Assembly: GCA_025738555.1 (NCBI GenBank)
Contig: JAOVFP010000004.1
Span: forward strand, 5,022,001 to 5,086,000
DNA length: 64,000 bases
Direction: 5' to 3'
From: Cyathus striatus
Lineage: Eukaryota > Basidiomycota > Agaricomycetes > Agaricales > Nidulariaceae
Below the pieces are notes generated by a model. The model had not been told where the DNA came from, ran no database searches, and saw only the letters and a program-made list of their open reading frames with translations. Below are positions 10,915 through 22,119 of this stretch, one piece after another (position 1 is the stretch's first letter; each line of letters starts with the position of its first letter). A program made the position numbers and the translations under genes.

Positions 10915-13044
10915 TCAACTATCATTCCATAATTGTGCTTGCCTGATCATACTCTCCGAAGACTGATCCCGTGGTTTAATCGTGCAAAGGAAAGGTTTAG
11001 GGTGACTAGAGAATATTTTCAACACAGAGAGGATATATAAAGTTCAATGCTGAGAGCCGTACCTCGTTAGACCTGTAACGAGTTCAACATCAGGTACAAT
11101 TTCATTTCCTTTATCATCTAATGCCCGTCCGATATCTAGAGTTGCTAACATCGAAGAGATGGCAATCCATACACTTGCATCTGCGAGATACCGACCGGGA
11201 CATAGTCTGTGTACAACGATGAGAATGCACTGGAACTACCACTGAGTTATATGACGTACCTGCGACCGAATCCAAAATGGCCGATTGGATAGGGCTCAGC
11301 ATTCCCTTCTGGCTTGGGAAGGTATCTACTAGGGTTGAAAGAGCCGGGATCGGCATATATAGATTCGTCTCGTAGAATGGCACTGTAAATAGACAGCATC
11401 ATACTTAGTATTCATAAGTGAAAGTGCTAGTAACGTACTAAGCATTCGGAATAACCACTGTTCCTTTTGGAATGAACATTCCATTGTATACATCGTCTTC
11501 AATAGAACAGTGTGGTGCACCTAACACCCAATCAGCTTATAGATGTATTTCCTTGAATAACGAGTACCTCACCAGAAGGAAGAACTGTATTCCATCTGTA
11601 GCAACATACTGGAGTAAGTTATCGGAATAATTGATGTTGGTTAATACAGCACCTAAGAACCTCATTTTGTATAGCATCGATATATGGAAGAGAACTCCGG
11701 TCACTAAGTTCAGGAAGTCTGCCTTTACCAACTACTCGATCAATTTCTTGCTGAGCCTTCTTTTGAAATTCAGGGAACAATACCATGGCGAGCACAAAGA
11801 ACGAAAGAGCTGATTGGGTCTAAATCAAGTCATGCATTACTGAGAATTAAGTCATAGAACCATCAGGTTACCTACCGTCTCTGCACCACCAGTAAACATT
11901 GCACTTGCACTCCCTTGTAAATCTTCCATATGCTCCTTGTCACTATAATCCCCTTGAAGTTGATCAAGATAATGCGAAAGATATGATGGTTTTGCAACTC
12001 CGTCTCTCTGTATGCAATTAATATAAGATTAACAACAGGACGGTTGATGACGAACCAACTGTTGTTTTACAGCTTCAAATAGGTATTCATGCACCCCTCT
12101 CACCGCAGAACGAAGGCTTCTCGCCCTGAAAGCATAGTACGTGCCTGGGAACCAAGAAGGAAAGTATCTCACTGTGAATATATAATTAGCACATATGGGT
12201 CAGATGTTTGTAGCTATTCTCGGAACGTACAAAATGGCAGAAAGTCGACAGGCGTATTTCCTACGGGTCCGCATGATGTGAATGAGCTGAGTCCCCTGTT
12301 AGAAATATCGATATATGGGTCATCTTTAGATATGTCTATCCCATAGGTGATCTTGATAATGAAGGATGTAGAAAATCTGAAATGTAATCATGAATAAATA
12401 TAAAATGTGTAATAGAAAGAATCACATTTGAAAATGGTTCACCCAATGTTGTGGATCATCCAATAGATCTACCAACAGGCGGCGTGCCTGCTGGGTTTGT
12501 AATGGATGATACGATAGACATTGCTTCTGGTGAAGGTGCTCTTGTAGGAGTCGGCGATGCTTTTGGAAGCGCTTTCCATAGGGCAAGAATATAAGCAATG
12601 GGAACCACCCCATCCTGTCACCCCGGAGTTTTGAGTGAACATTGCAATCTTGATACTATAGAACACCAGTAAACCTACATTTCATATAATATCAATCTCA
12701 TTCGATCACTGTAAATCCCACTTCGCTTATCAAGGAACTCAATAGCAGCATCTAAAGAGTTCAGAATCAAAAAAGAACGCCCGGGGATTCGTAAGTGCAT
12801 GACATCGCCTATTATAGCATTGAATAGTGATCATTTCAAGCGAGAATTTATCATACGAACCATATTTCTTTGACCATTCATGGAAAACTTGTTCTTGGTT
12901 GCTCGAGGGCATGATGCGCAGATGTCCTAATATTGGCTCCGCTGGAGGGCCAGGTGGATACGGGAGACGAGATCTGCGCCGTTGCGACCATATAAAGAAA
13001 ATGCCGGCTAAGGCGAGTGCAAGGTGATATGGTGACCATTCCAT
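10915..13044 (-). CDS. Cytochrome P450 monooxygenase, copy 1
   Basis: Haem-thiolate monooxygenase, microsomal type. The start chosen is the ATG at 13044, giving MEWSPYHLALALAGIFF, an N-terminal membrane anchor, then the basic stretch SQRRRSR and the proline hinge YPPGPPAEP. Exons in order give GDVMHLRIPGRSFLIL, the C-helix region FLPYGKRFQKHRRLL, the I-helix FTGGAETT, the K-helix NEVLRC (ExxR), FNPSRY, and the haem loop FGFGRR|LCPGRYLA interrupted by an intron between R and L. The last exon ends QAQLWNDS. About a dozen exons use GT/AG introns of about 50 bp, and I saw no frame break. It is the first of three tandem copies on this strand, all ending in the same C-terminal motif. The substrate cannot be told from sequence; it is group-I (CYP2/CYP64-like) in style. 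Confidence 0.85.
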
Positions 13045-13125
13045 GATTATATGGTGGCCTTCCTGCCCTACAGTGTGAGCCTTATATCTGGAGAGACCGT
13101 GAGATATTGAGAAGTTCATTACAGC

Positions 13126-13816
13126 ACCAGTAGCTTCGATTCTGATTGATCGCTGTCGGTGGGTTGATTGGTTGCAAGTAACCTAGCTGTAATCAATACT
13201 TACTTAGTATTAGTAGTTTGAAATCAATAAGATGAATGGAGTCGTTGCGGCCACTACACCACTAGGCCTTTTTAATGTAGCACACTTTGGGCTATTTAAC
13301 CAATACTCCGCTGTCACTACTTAGCTGAAATTCGTAAAAAATATGTCATTAATAGGGTCATGAAAGTAGATAAAATGGGCCTCACACTATAGTGCTAGTA
13401 CAATATGTGGGTTGGGATACGTCGGGGAACGTGTATCACTAACTTTATCAATTTTTACGCAGTCCATAGAAATGATAGTGAATTACTAGTTAAGTAGCCC
13501 GAAGTGTACTACATCAAAAGGCCTAGTAGCGTAGTGGCTATGCTGAAGTGGTTAACAGCTGTATAGCTACGTTATGTGCGCAGTTGGGGACCATGCATTT
13601 ATTTCTAATTGACTTTATTTTATTGATTTGTTACCGCAATGATTCCATTCATCTTATTGATTTCATTATGTTAAGCCACTGATTTCAGATTGATTTCTCA
13701 TTGATTTCAAACTTGATTACAGCTAGGATATTTGCAATCAATTAGCCCCCCGGTGACGAAACATTGCGCACCCCCGGTAGTCACCGACAGCGATCAATCA
13801 GAATCGAAGCCACGAC
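13126..13816. mobile_element. Foldback element in the P450-1 promoter
   Basis: The left arm (about 13132-13252) and right arm (about 13630-13808) are inverted copies. Shared blocks are cttcgattctgattgatcgc, cctagctgtaatcaa and aaatcaataagatgaatgga. The element is flanked by a perfect 10-bp direct repeat, tcattacagc, at 13116-13125 and 13817-13826, read as the target duplication. A 9-11 bp duplication fits Mutator-like elements. It carries no transposase and lies about 80 bp upstream of the P450-1 start codon. Confidence 0.75.
13526..13600 (+). other. Weak tRNA-like segment
   Basis: tagcgtagtggcta resembles an A box and gttggggaccatgc a poor B box about 55 bp later. It lies in the loop of the foldback element. 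Pairing is not convincing, so this is a possible SINE relic only. Confidence 0.2.
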
Positions 13817-13826
13817 TCATTACAGC

Positions 13827-14455
13827 GGATATAGGAGCCGTAAGGCACTTCACCCTCAGCTGATATAATAGTTACATAAGCACATACCGAAGACGAAGTT
13901 GACAGTGAGAGAAATAAATGTCAAATCCAATTGAAGTCCCAGGCGTCATGTAAGTACTTAGCTATATTAGCCCGACTGCCTTATACACCATTCCCAACGT
14001 AAGGACAAATGATGTAGAAGTAACAGCAGGTACTGCTTCGATCGAAACATAAGGCCATATATAGCATCCGTCTCCGATAAATCGATATAACGGCTGCTTT
14101 ACCAATCAATCGCTGAAAGGAATGACTTCAGTTCCATGTGTGCGCGGGGCGGGCTGCAGCTCTAGCCTCTAAGTCTAACCTCGAGAGCAATTACACAGCT
14201 ATTGTTGTCAATGCAAAATCCAACTTCATGCCTCTCATGCTTAAAGACATCACATATTACCAACTATTATAATTATTAGTAATATGTAAATTGATTTTAT
14301 TTTTTATATGTTCCAACACGGCATTGGCCCGGGGACCCCAGTCCAGCTTAGCCGACTAAGGGTCCTTCTCACTACTATATGCTCTATACTAGTTAATAGC
14401 TTTTTAGATCCACGGAAAGCTATGTATTTAGAGAGAGTCGACTGTAGTTTAACAG
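13827..14455. other. Spacer between P450-1 and P450-2
   Basis: No gene is seen. The first ~90 bp, after the foldback element, would have been the original upstream region of P450-1. Confidence 0.4.
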
Positions 14456-14645
14456 TCATTTGTGATTAATGCTGCTGCTCAGTGCTCCACCATCATCCCA
14501 CAATTGCGCTTGCCTGATCATACTCTCTGAAGTCTGATTCCGCGGCTTTATCGAGCACGGGAACATTTTAGGATGACTAGAGCTTAGTCAATAGAATGAA
14601 TGCATAGAGCTTAAAGAAAGACATACCTAGTTGTACCTATAATCA

Positions 14646-16055
14646 GTGTGGAGGAGATAACTCGAGGACACGTGGCAAGCATCGCACCTGGACTAGTAGG
14701 TAGTACTACAATAATCCTAGAGTAAAGTAGTCAGCAGAACAATAGTAACAGAATGCTAAGCTTGATGAAATTTAAAACTAGGGAAGGACACTCCCAATTG
14801 ACTTCATAGCTCAGTGGACTCAACAAGTGCACGCAAGGATTAAAGTCAGAAAGGAGGTGAATTCTTCTCGAGTTCTCCCTCGAGGTATATACACTAACGG
14901 CAATTGAAAAGGGAATGGCGCTCGCGTGCTCTCACGTCGCCAGAGCCCAGGAAATCGGTAAGGTACAGAATCATATGAAAATGAAGACTTAGAACGAACA
15001 ATAACAACGGAAAAGAAATGGTAATGTAAGGACAGTAGAGCAATTGTAAGAGAGACCGTGTTTGGACTACAAAAGATGAATAGGACAGCCTATAATTCCC
15101 GGTACTCCTCGAACCGATGCACAACGACGGCGATGCTCACTTGACGTTACCACAGATCGCACGGCGTTGGAGTTGACGTCTGGCTACTCTCCCCAAAGTA
15201 GCTGTGCAGTGGACTAGGCTGCACGCTCGACAACACGTGGATGGTGGCGGGGTGCTCTGTCATCGGACACCGGTAGGTCGGAATATCGGAAAGGATAGGA
15301 AGGAAGAAGAAATGTGTATCATAGTGGAAAACGAGGGTGCCGATAACGAATTTGCAAAAGAAAGAACGATCGAAAGAAAATTGAAATAAAAACGAACGGA
15401 ATATAATTATCCCTAACGCCTCGACCCAACTCCCTATCCTTCCCCAATCGGAGCATGGCACGACGACGGTAAAATCTCAGTCACCGTGCCTCTGCATGCG
15501 AAGCCCCGGTCTTGAGGGCGAAACGAGAAGCTTGAGGATGACAAAGGGTCTTGAGAGGGTGTGTAACCCTAAGCCCTAGCGTCTTGAGCCATCCGAAGGG
15601 CGCACAATGCCCAGAGAGTCCGAGCGTCGTCTTGACAGGCCTTGAGGACGCATACACGAAGCCTAGAGAACGCGAGAGCAAAGTAAAAGCAGCGAGTAAT
15701 ACGGAAAGCAGTAAGCGGAACGCGTTGTAGCGTAGGCGAGACGCGACAGCGCATACGCGACAGCGCATACGCGACAGCGCATACGCGCGTCACGTGTTGT
15801 TTGGCATCGGCTTCCCAATATTTGGTGAGGCCGCGCCGCGTCTGTAAGTCCACACACGGAACGAAAACACAAGAATCCGAGTGCACTGTTTGCACAGCGC
15901 GTCGTAGAACCAAAGTAAGAAGATAGAAATCTGTAGATAGGAATTTAGAGTAAATAGAAATAGATAATTAAAGGTAAATGATAATTAAAACGAAGTAAAT
16001 CAAATTATAAGTATAGTACTGGGTTATACCAGTGTACCAACTACTCCCTCCACAC
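14646..16055. mobile_element. 1.4 kb insertion inside P450-2
   Basis: The two ends read gtgtggaggagat (14646 on) and actccctccacac (to 16055), which are inverse complements apart from one or two bases. The flanks, ataatca on the left and cagttcg on the right, join to give the sequence seen at the same place in P450-3 (taaccagttcg). The interior has no transposase frame. It is more CpG-rich than the surroundings and carries a 14-bp tandem repeat. The target duplication is short or unclear (ca or cagt), so the class is not assigned. Confidence 0.6.
15742..15788. repeat. 14-bp tandem repeat
   Basis: Three copies of cgcgacagcgcata in a row, ending cgcgcgtc. Two longer relatives of the same motif (cgtaggcgagacgcgaca) lie just before it. 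Confidence 0.7.
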
Positions 16056-18045
16056 CAGTTCGCCCTTGGGTATAATTTCGTTTCCATTATCGTCTAGCTC
16101 TCGGCCAATATCGAGGGTTGCTAAAATAGAGCACATCACAACCCATAAGCTCACATATGCGAGATGTTTTCCCGGGCATATCCTAACATGCAGTCACAAT
16201 AAAATTTCGCCCATTGCTACAACTAGAAGACTTAAGTACCTGTGACCGAATCCGAACTGACCAATTGGATAGGGCTCTCCATTTCCCTCCGGTTTGGGAA
16301 GATATCTGTCAGGATAAAAAGAGTCCGGGTCTGTATATATGGTTTCGTCCCGTAGGATTGCACTGTCAAAGATAACATTATACTTAGTGTACGGATATCA
16401 CAATACTTGATAACCTACTAAGCATTTGCAATCACAACAGTTCCTTTAGGGATAAACATTCCATTGTAAACGTCGTCTGTGATAGAACGATGGGGTACAC
16501 CTTGCTGCATGGCATTCAGTGACCAACGTCCTCAATTGAACTCCAATGGGTCTGATACGTACCGGATGGAACCACTGTATTCCATCTGTAGGATACGCTA
16601 CGTGTGAATAGTATAAGATGATAAAGTTCATGAAAACATACCTAAGTACCTCCTGTAGTATAGCTTCTACATACGGAAGAGACTTCCTATCACTAAGCTC
16701 CGGGAGTCGATTAGTACTGACTACACGATCGATTTCTTGTTGAGCCTTTCTTTGGAATTCGGGGAATAAGACCATTCCGAGGATGAAATGAGAAAGAGCA
16801 GAATATGTCTAAACATTAAAGCGTAAACGGATGGATAAGTTCATGTATACTGATGTTAACACGCATGTGGTATCTTACCGTCTCTGCACCACCAGCAAAA
16901 ATCACGCCCGCACTCCCTTGTAAATCTTCCATATGCTCCTTTTTATCACTATTCGCACCAAGTTGATCGAGGAAGTATGCCAGGAACGATGGCTGTGCTA
17001 TTCCTTCTTTCTTCACGCAGTAAATGTAAGCCTAACAGTAGTTATAAAGATACAGAATAGCGACACACCAATTGACGTTTAACAGTTTCAAATGGATACT
17101 CATGCATTTTTCGGACAGCAGAGCGAAATTCTCTTGCTTTGAAAGCATAATATGTACCAGGGAACCATGAAGGTAAAAGTCTCACTACAGGTGTATGATT
17201 AGTTCGTATCAGGGTGATGTAATTATGACACTGTACGTACGGAATGGCATAAAGTCAACAGGAGTGCTTCCCGCTGCTCCGCAAGAGACCATAGAATTAA
17301 GTGCCGTTCCCGAAATATCAATGTATGGGTCGTCATCTGAAACTATATCTCTACCGTAAGCAATTTTAACAATGAGCGCTGTAGAAAATCTGTATCTTAA
17401 TCAGCGAATTTTTATAACACAGAAATACTACACTTTTACCTTTGAAGATGTTTCATCCATTTGTTTGGATTGTCAGAAAGACTTACTAGCAGCCGCCGTG
17501 CAAGTTGAGTCTGTAGTGGGTGATATGATAGACATCGCTTCTGGTTTAGGTATTCTTGAAGAAGCCACCTATGCTTTTGAAATCGTTTACCATATGGTAG
17601 GAAGGTCAGCGTCGGACCCCATCCCATCCTAACAAAAGGCTCTAATGAGTCCCAAAGGCCTATATCGATTCGATTATCCCTACATCTCGTACAATATCAA
17701 TCTCATCCTGCCGCTATAGATTCCGCTCCTCTTGTCCAGGAGTTCTGTTGCGGCCTTCAACGAGTTCACGACTAAGTATGAGCGACCTGGTATATGAAGG
17801 TATATAACATCCCCTAATGCCCATCAAAATCGATTATGCTAAAAACCAATACAGAACGTACCATATGTCTTCGACCACTCACGAAATGTGGCTTCCTGAT
17901 CGCTGACGGGCATCACGCGCAGATGCCCTAAGATTAACTCTGCTGGTGGGCCGGGAGGGTACTGAAGTCGATTTTTACGATGCCGAGCCCATATCAAGCA
18001 GAACCCTGCGAAAGCAAACGCAAGGCAATAAAGTGACAAAGTCAT

Positions 18046-18640
18046 GATAGTGGGTAGATAACCTTGTCATTCTCTTTTATGCCGGCGACGGTCCGACACG
18101 GCTCATTGAAGTAAGACTGTGGTTGTGTATGAAGAACACTGTCCAGTCCTTATGGAGCTCAAGGACCACATACGTAGAGTACCGCGTCATTTTGAAACGG
18201 CGCGAGATCGTGAAGTGGAGACCGCTGACCAGGACTTAGGTACATCACGAATAAGTCGTAGCCTTCAAATATTCTGAGCTAGAGCATAAAGTAGATTAAG
18301 CAGGCGGGGGGATGTGGTGAAAAAGAGAATAGGAGCTAGGGAACGAAAGATCAAAGGCAAGTTTGAAAACAAGTCAAAAGAATGGATAATTCTTACGCGC
18401 CAGTCAACTAAGTTCAAAGCCAAGAAGGGCAGATTGATCACGATGCTCTGAATCAGGACTCTTTTAATGTTCTGGCCTGTGTTAGACTTCGAGCTATAAA
18501 TGTCTGCATGGTCACCCGCTCGCATGCCTTACGCCAATCCGTGCCACATATCCTTCCAAACAAGACTACACTTATTTTATAGTCTACAGACGAGGTGCCA
18601 CTATATATTCATTGTATTGTATGAATTTCAGTAGTCTACA
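18046..18640. promoter_or_regulatory. Upstream region of P450-2, duplicated at P450-3
   Basis: Short blocks are shared in the same order with the region upstream of P450-3 at about 20790-21210. Examples are ttcaaatattct near 18265 and 21027, gatcaaaggca or the like near 18350 and 21155, and ggataattc or gataattcc. The tandem duplication that made these genes therefore included their promoters. No TATA box is assigned. Confidence 0.35.
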
Positions 18641-18658
18641 ATGTACATACCTCAGCGC

Positions 18659-20786
18659 TCAACTATCATCCCATAACTGTGCTTGCCTGATCATACCCTC
18701 CCTAGTCTGATCCCGTGGTTTTATCGAGTACGGGAACTGCTTTGGATGACTAGACTCTTGTTCAACAGATAGAATACATAGAGAGATTAATGGGACATAC
18801 CTTGTTATACCTGTAACCAGTTCGACATTAGGTATTATTTCATTTCCTTTATCATCTAGAGCCCTGCCAATATTGAACGTTGCTAAAATGGAACATATTG
18901 CAATCCATAAGCTCGCATCTGCGAAGTGTTGCCCAGGACATATCCTAACATGTAGTCACGATATAGCGTTTGACAACTGGTTTACAGCTTGAACACCTAC
19001 CTGCGACCAAATCCAAAATGACCAATTGGATACGGCTCTTCATTCCCTTCCGGTTTAGCTAGATACCTACCAGGATTAAAGGAGTCTGGGTTGGTATATA
19101 TGGATTCATCTCGTAGGATCGCACTGCCAAAAACAGCGGTGAACTCAGTGTAAAATATCAAAACACTTGATAACCTACTAAGCATTTGCAATTACAACCG
19201 TCCCCTTAGGGATAAACATTCCGTTGTAAACGTCATCTGAGATAGAACGATGGGGTACACCTTGGTGTATTGTATTCAGCGACAAACGTCTCAGGAATTG
19301 TCGGGTACACTACGAACCGGATGGAGCCACCGTATTCCATCTGTATGGTACAATGCATGTGAGTACCATAAGGCAGTGAGGACATTTATTACACACCTAA
19401 GTACTTCCTGCATTATGGCTTCAACATACGGAAGTGAGCTACGATCGCTCGGCTCGGGGAGTCGATTTCTACCCACTACGCGATCAATTTCTTGCTGGGC
19501 CTTTCTTTGGGATTCAGGGAATAGAACCATATCAAGGATGAAATGAGAAAGGGCAGAATATGTCTAAAACAACAGAGTGTAAATAGATGAGCCTCAACAT
19601 ATCGCGCATCCAGTAACTTACCGTCTCTGCTCCTCCAGCAAATATTACGCCTGCACTCCCTTGTAAATCTTCCATGTGTTCCTTGTCATCATAATTTCCC
19701 TGAAGTTGATCAAGGAAGTGCGATAGGAATGATGGTTTTGCAGTTCCTTCTTTCTTCAGGCAGTGGGTGTAAGTATTAGAGGGTTATGAGGGAAGAAAAG
19801 CGACAAACCAATTGACGCTTCGTAACTTCAAACGGATATTCGTGCATCTTTCGGACAGCAGAGCGAAACTTTCTTGCTTTGAAAGCATAATGTGTTCCGG
19901 GGAACCAAGACGGTAAGAATCTCACTACGGGGGCATGATTAATTTAGGATATTTGTGATTATGAGTTCATACGCACGGAACGGCATAAAGTCAATAGGAG
20001 TACTTCCTGGTGATCCACAAGAGACCAACGAGTCAATTGCTGCATCAGAAATTTCTAGATATGGATCATCATCTGAAATAATATCCTTCCCATAAGCGAT
20101 TTTAACAATAAGACCCGTAGAGAACCTATATCTACATCAGCGATTACAGTTATTTAAAAACACTATATGCTTACCTTTGAAGATGTTTCATACACTTGTT
20201 TGGATTGTCTGAAAGGTTTACTAGCAGGCGCCGTGCATGTTGAGTTTGTAGCGGTTGATATGATAAACATTGCTTCTGGTGAAGATATTCTTGGAGAAGC
20301 CGTCTATGCGTTTGAAACCGTTTTCCGTAGGGTAGGAAAGTGAGCGTTGGGACCCATCCCATCCTAGACAAGAAACTATAATGAACCTCAATGTTCTCAC
20401 TATATCGAACCAAGAATACTTACATCTCGTATAATATTAACTTCATCCTATCACTATAAATGCCACTCCTCTTTTCCAGGAGTTCTGTTGCGGCCTTCAA
20501 CGAGTTCACGACCAAATATGAGCGCCCCGGGATATGAAGGTATATAACGTCCCCTAACGCCCATCGATATCAATTATACCAAAGAAAACATGAGGAACGT
20601 ACCGTATGTCTTCGACCATTCATGAAATGTGGCTTCCTGTTCGGTAGCGGGCATTACACGCAGATGACCTAGAATTGGCTCTGCTGGTGGTCCAGGAGGA
20701 TATTGAAGTCGGTTTTTACGTAGTCGAGCCCATATCAAGTAGAATCCTATGAAAGCAAACGCAAGGTAATACAGCGACGAAGCCAT
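18659..20786 (-). CDS. Cytochrome P450 monooxygenase, copy 3
   Basis: The start at 20786 (MASSLYYLAFAFIGFYLIWA) gives a membrane anchor, followed by RLRKNRLQ and the hinge YPPGPPAEPILGHLR. Later exons show FLPYGKRFQTHRRLL, FAGGAETT (I-helix), QEVLR (ExxR), FNPGRY and the haem loop FGFGRR|ICPGQHFA, with the conserved Cys. The last exon ends QAQLWDDS and stops at 18659. Intron positions match copies 1 and 2. One donor (after WNTVAPSG) is gttcgt where copy 2 has gtacgt, a weaker but still GT site. It appears intact, is closest to copy 2, and its substrate is unknown. Confidence 0.85.
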
Positions 20787-21740
20787 AATTGTAATGGGGC
20801 ATGATCTTGTCCTTCTTTTTATACCAATGACCACGTTCTTCTATGTAAGCCCTTGAATTGATGTGAAAAAGACGGTTGTCATATCCTTCCGACTCGTCTG
20901 ACGGCACGGGTGGAGTATTATCGTACAGTGGCCTTAGCCAATACAGAGAATCATGTTCGAAGAGCGTGAGACGTTTGAAGATGAGAATAGAGATTCGGGT
21001 ACACTGGAGAAATCTCGCGGACTTCAAATATTCTATGTCACATTGTCAAGGACTGAATTCAAGTGGATAAAGCGCGGATATGTGGTCTGTCGATCAATCG
21101 ATCACACTTGGACCTTGGTCTAGGCTTCAATTTAACAACACGAAAAGAGAGAGTCAAAGGCAGATCAAAACATTAGATAATTCCAACATGCCTGTCATTC
21201 AAAATGTCAAGAAGGCCCGTTGCTTCGGAGCCCGGACTTGTGAGTTCTCCGATAGGTTCAGAAATCCTCGTTTGCAGAGGCCTGCTCGATTACTTGACTC
21301 AGTATCCTTCTAATTGTGATTACTGGTGTGTGTCCCTGAGAAGTAGTCGAAGCACAAACAAATATCTTGTCGTTAGCATTGAAGTTTTCCGGTGATACGA
21401 GCAAGATACGAGTCGGAGATTGGAGTGTAAGACATTTGGTGCCGACGAGGCAGCGTGTTAACATGTCACATGCATCAACGCATCACATGCACATGTCACA
21501 TGTTGAATTTTACTATTTAGAAGACCGCCAACCAACCCAAGTTGAACCCAAGACCAACGGGCGGTCCGGCGCCGACATCCTCAACGTAGGTATCTCGTTC
21601 AATGTTCTACGTTCAGTGTTCAGCGCCAGCGCTCAGCAACTATCGTGAAAGCTGCCAAACCAGAATTTCCATTGAATAGAGTACGGTCTCCGTTTACTTT
21701 TTACTTGAAATTGCTGATAGAAGATATCGTTAACGGAAGT
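20787..21740. other. Spacer between P450-3 and the NmrA-like genes
   Basis: The first 400 bp are the divergent upstream side of P450-3, with homology to the P450-2 upstream region. The rest has only short overlapping frames with no domain. Confidence 0.4.
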
Positions 21741-22087
21741 TGTCACCGCACAAACATTACCCCGACTATGCGTAACAATCTACTAAGATCCATACTATTG
21801 GAGTACGCCTGCCTGTTCTGTAAGAATAACTGTATTGAAGCGCAGGTACTATGCATCTTCCAGGTCTATCTCAAAGCCGCTGAAAGGAAGCAGCAATGGA
21901 ACATATAGTATTCGTCAGCGCACTAAAAACTACCCCGACTATTAGTAACAAATTAGTAAGACAGTTACTAATGGCGAGCTCTAGATTGTTTGTAAGAATT
22001 AGCTGTATTGCAGTGCAAGTACTACTTATGTATCTTATGGGTCTATCTCAAACCGTTAAAAGGAATCAACAACTTGGGAACATATAG
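21735..22087. repeat. Two tandem ~179-bp units before NmrA-like gene 1
   Basis: Both units contain taccccgacta, gtaagaataactgtattg (or gtaagaattagctgtattg), ggtctatctcaaa and end in ggaacatatag at 21908 and 22087. The second unit ends 33 bp before the start codon at 22120, so the duplication sits in the promoter or 5' UTR. Confidence 0.65.
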
Positions 22088-22119
22088 CAAGCAAATTTCT
22101 TTGCCCCGCTTAATTCCAA

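Larger units (their letters stand above)
14456..18045 (-). pseudogene. Cytochrome P450, copy 2, C-terminus split by an insertion
   Basis: The start at 18045 gives MTLSLYCLAFAFAGFCLIWA (anchor) followed by YPPGPPAELILGHLR. The body is open through FLPYGKRFQKHRWLL, FAGGAETT (I-helix), QEVLR (ExxR) and the haem loop FGFGHR|ICPGKHLA; the R to H change at the variable position should be tolerated. After ELDDNGNEIIPKGELV the reading runs into inserted DNA and stops at 16041 (VWRE, stop). The missing last exon, encoding IKPRNQTSESMIRQAQLWDD, survives at 14456-14590, beyond a 1.4 kb insertion, and itself runs past the usual stop. The truncated product lacks about 30 residues after the haem loop; it may be non-functional, though the catalytic core is intact. 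It is a paralog of the genes on both sides. Confidence 0.75.

Noticed and set aside
14880..15913. Overlapping minus-strand frames of 69-114 codons as genes
   Set aside because: They lie in the inserted DNA, are Arg/Ala/Cys-rich artefacts of the cgcgaca repeats, and overlap each other in several frames.
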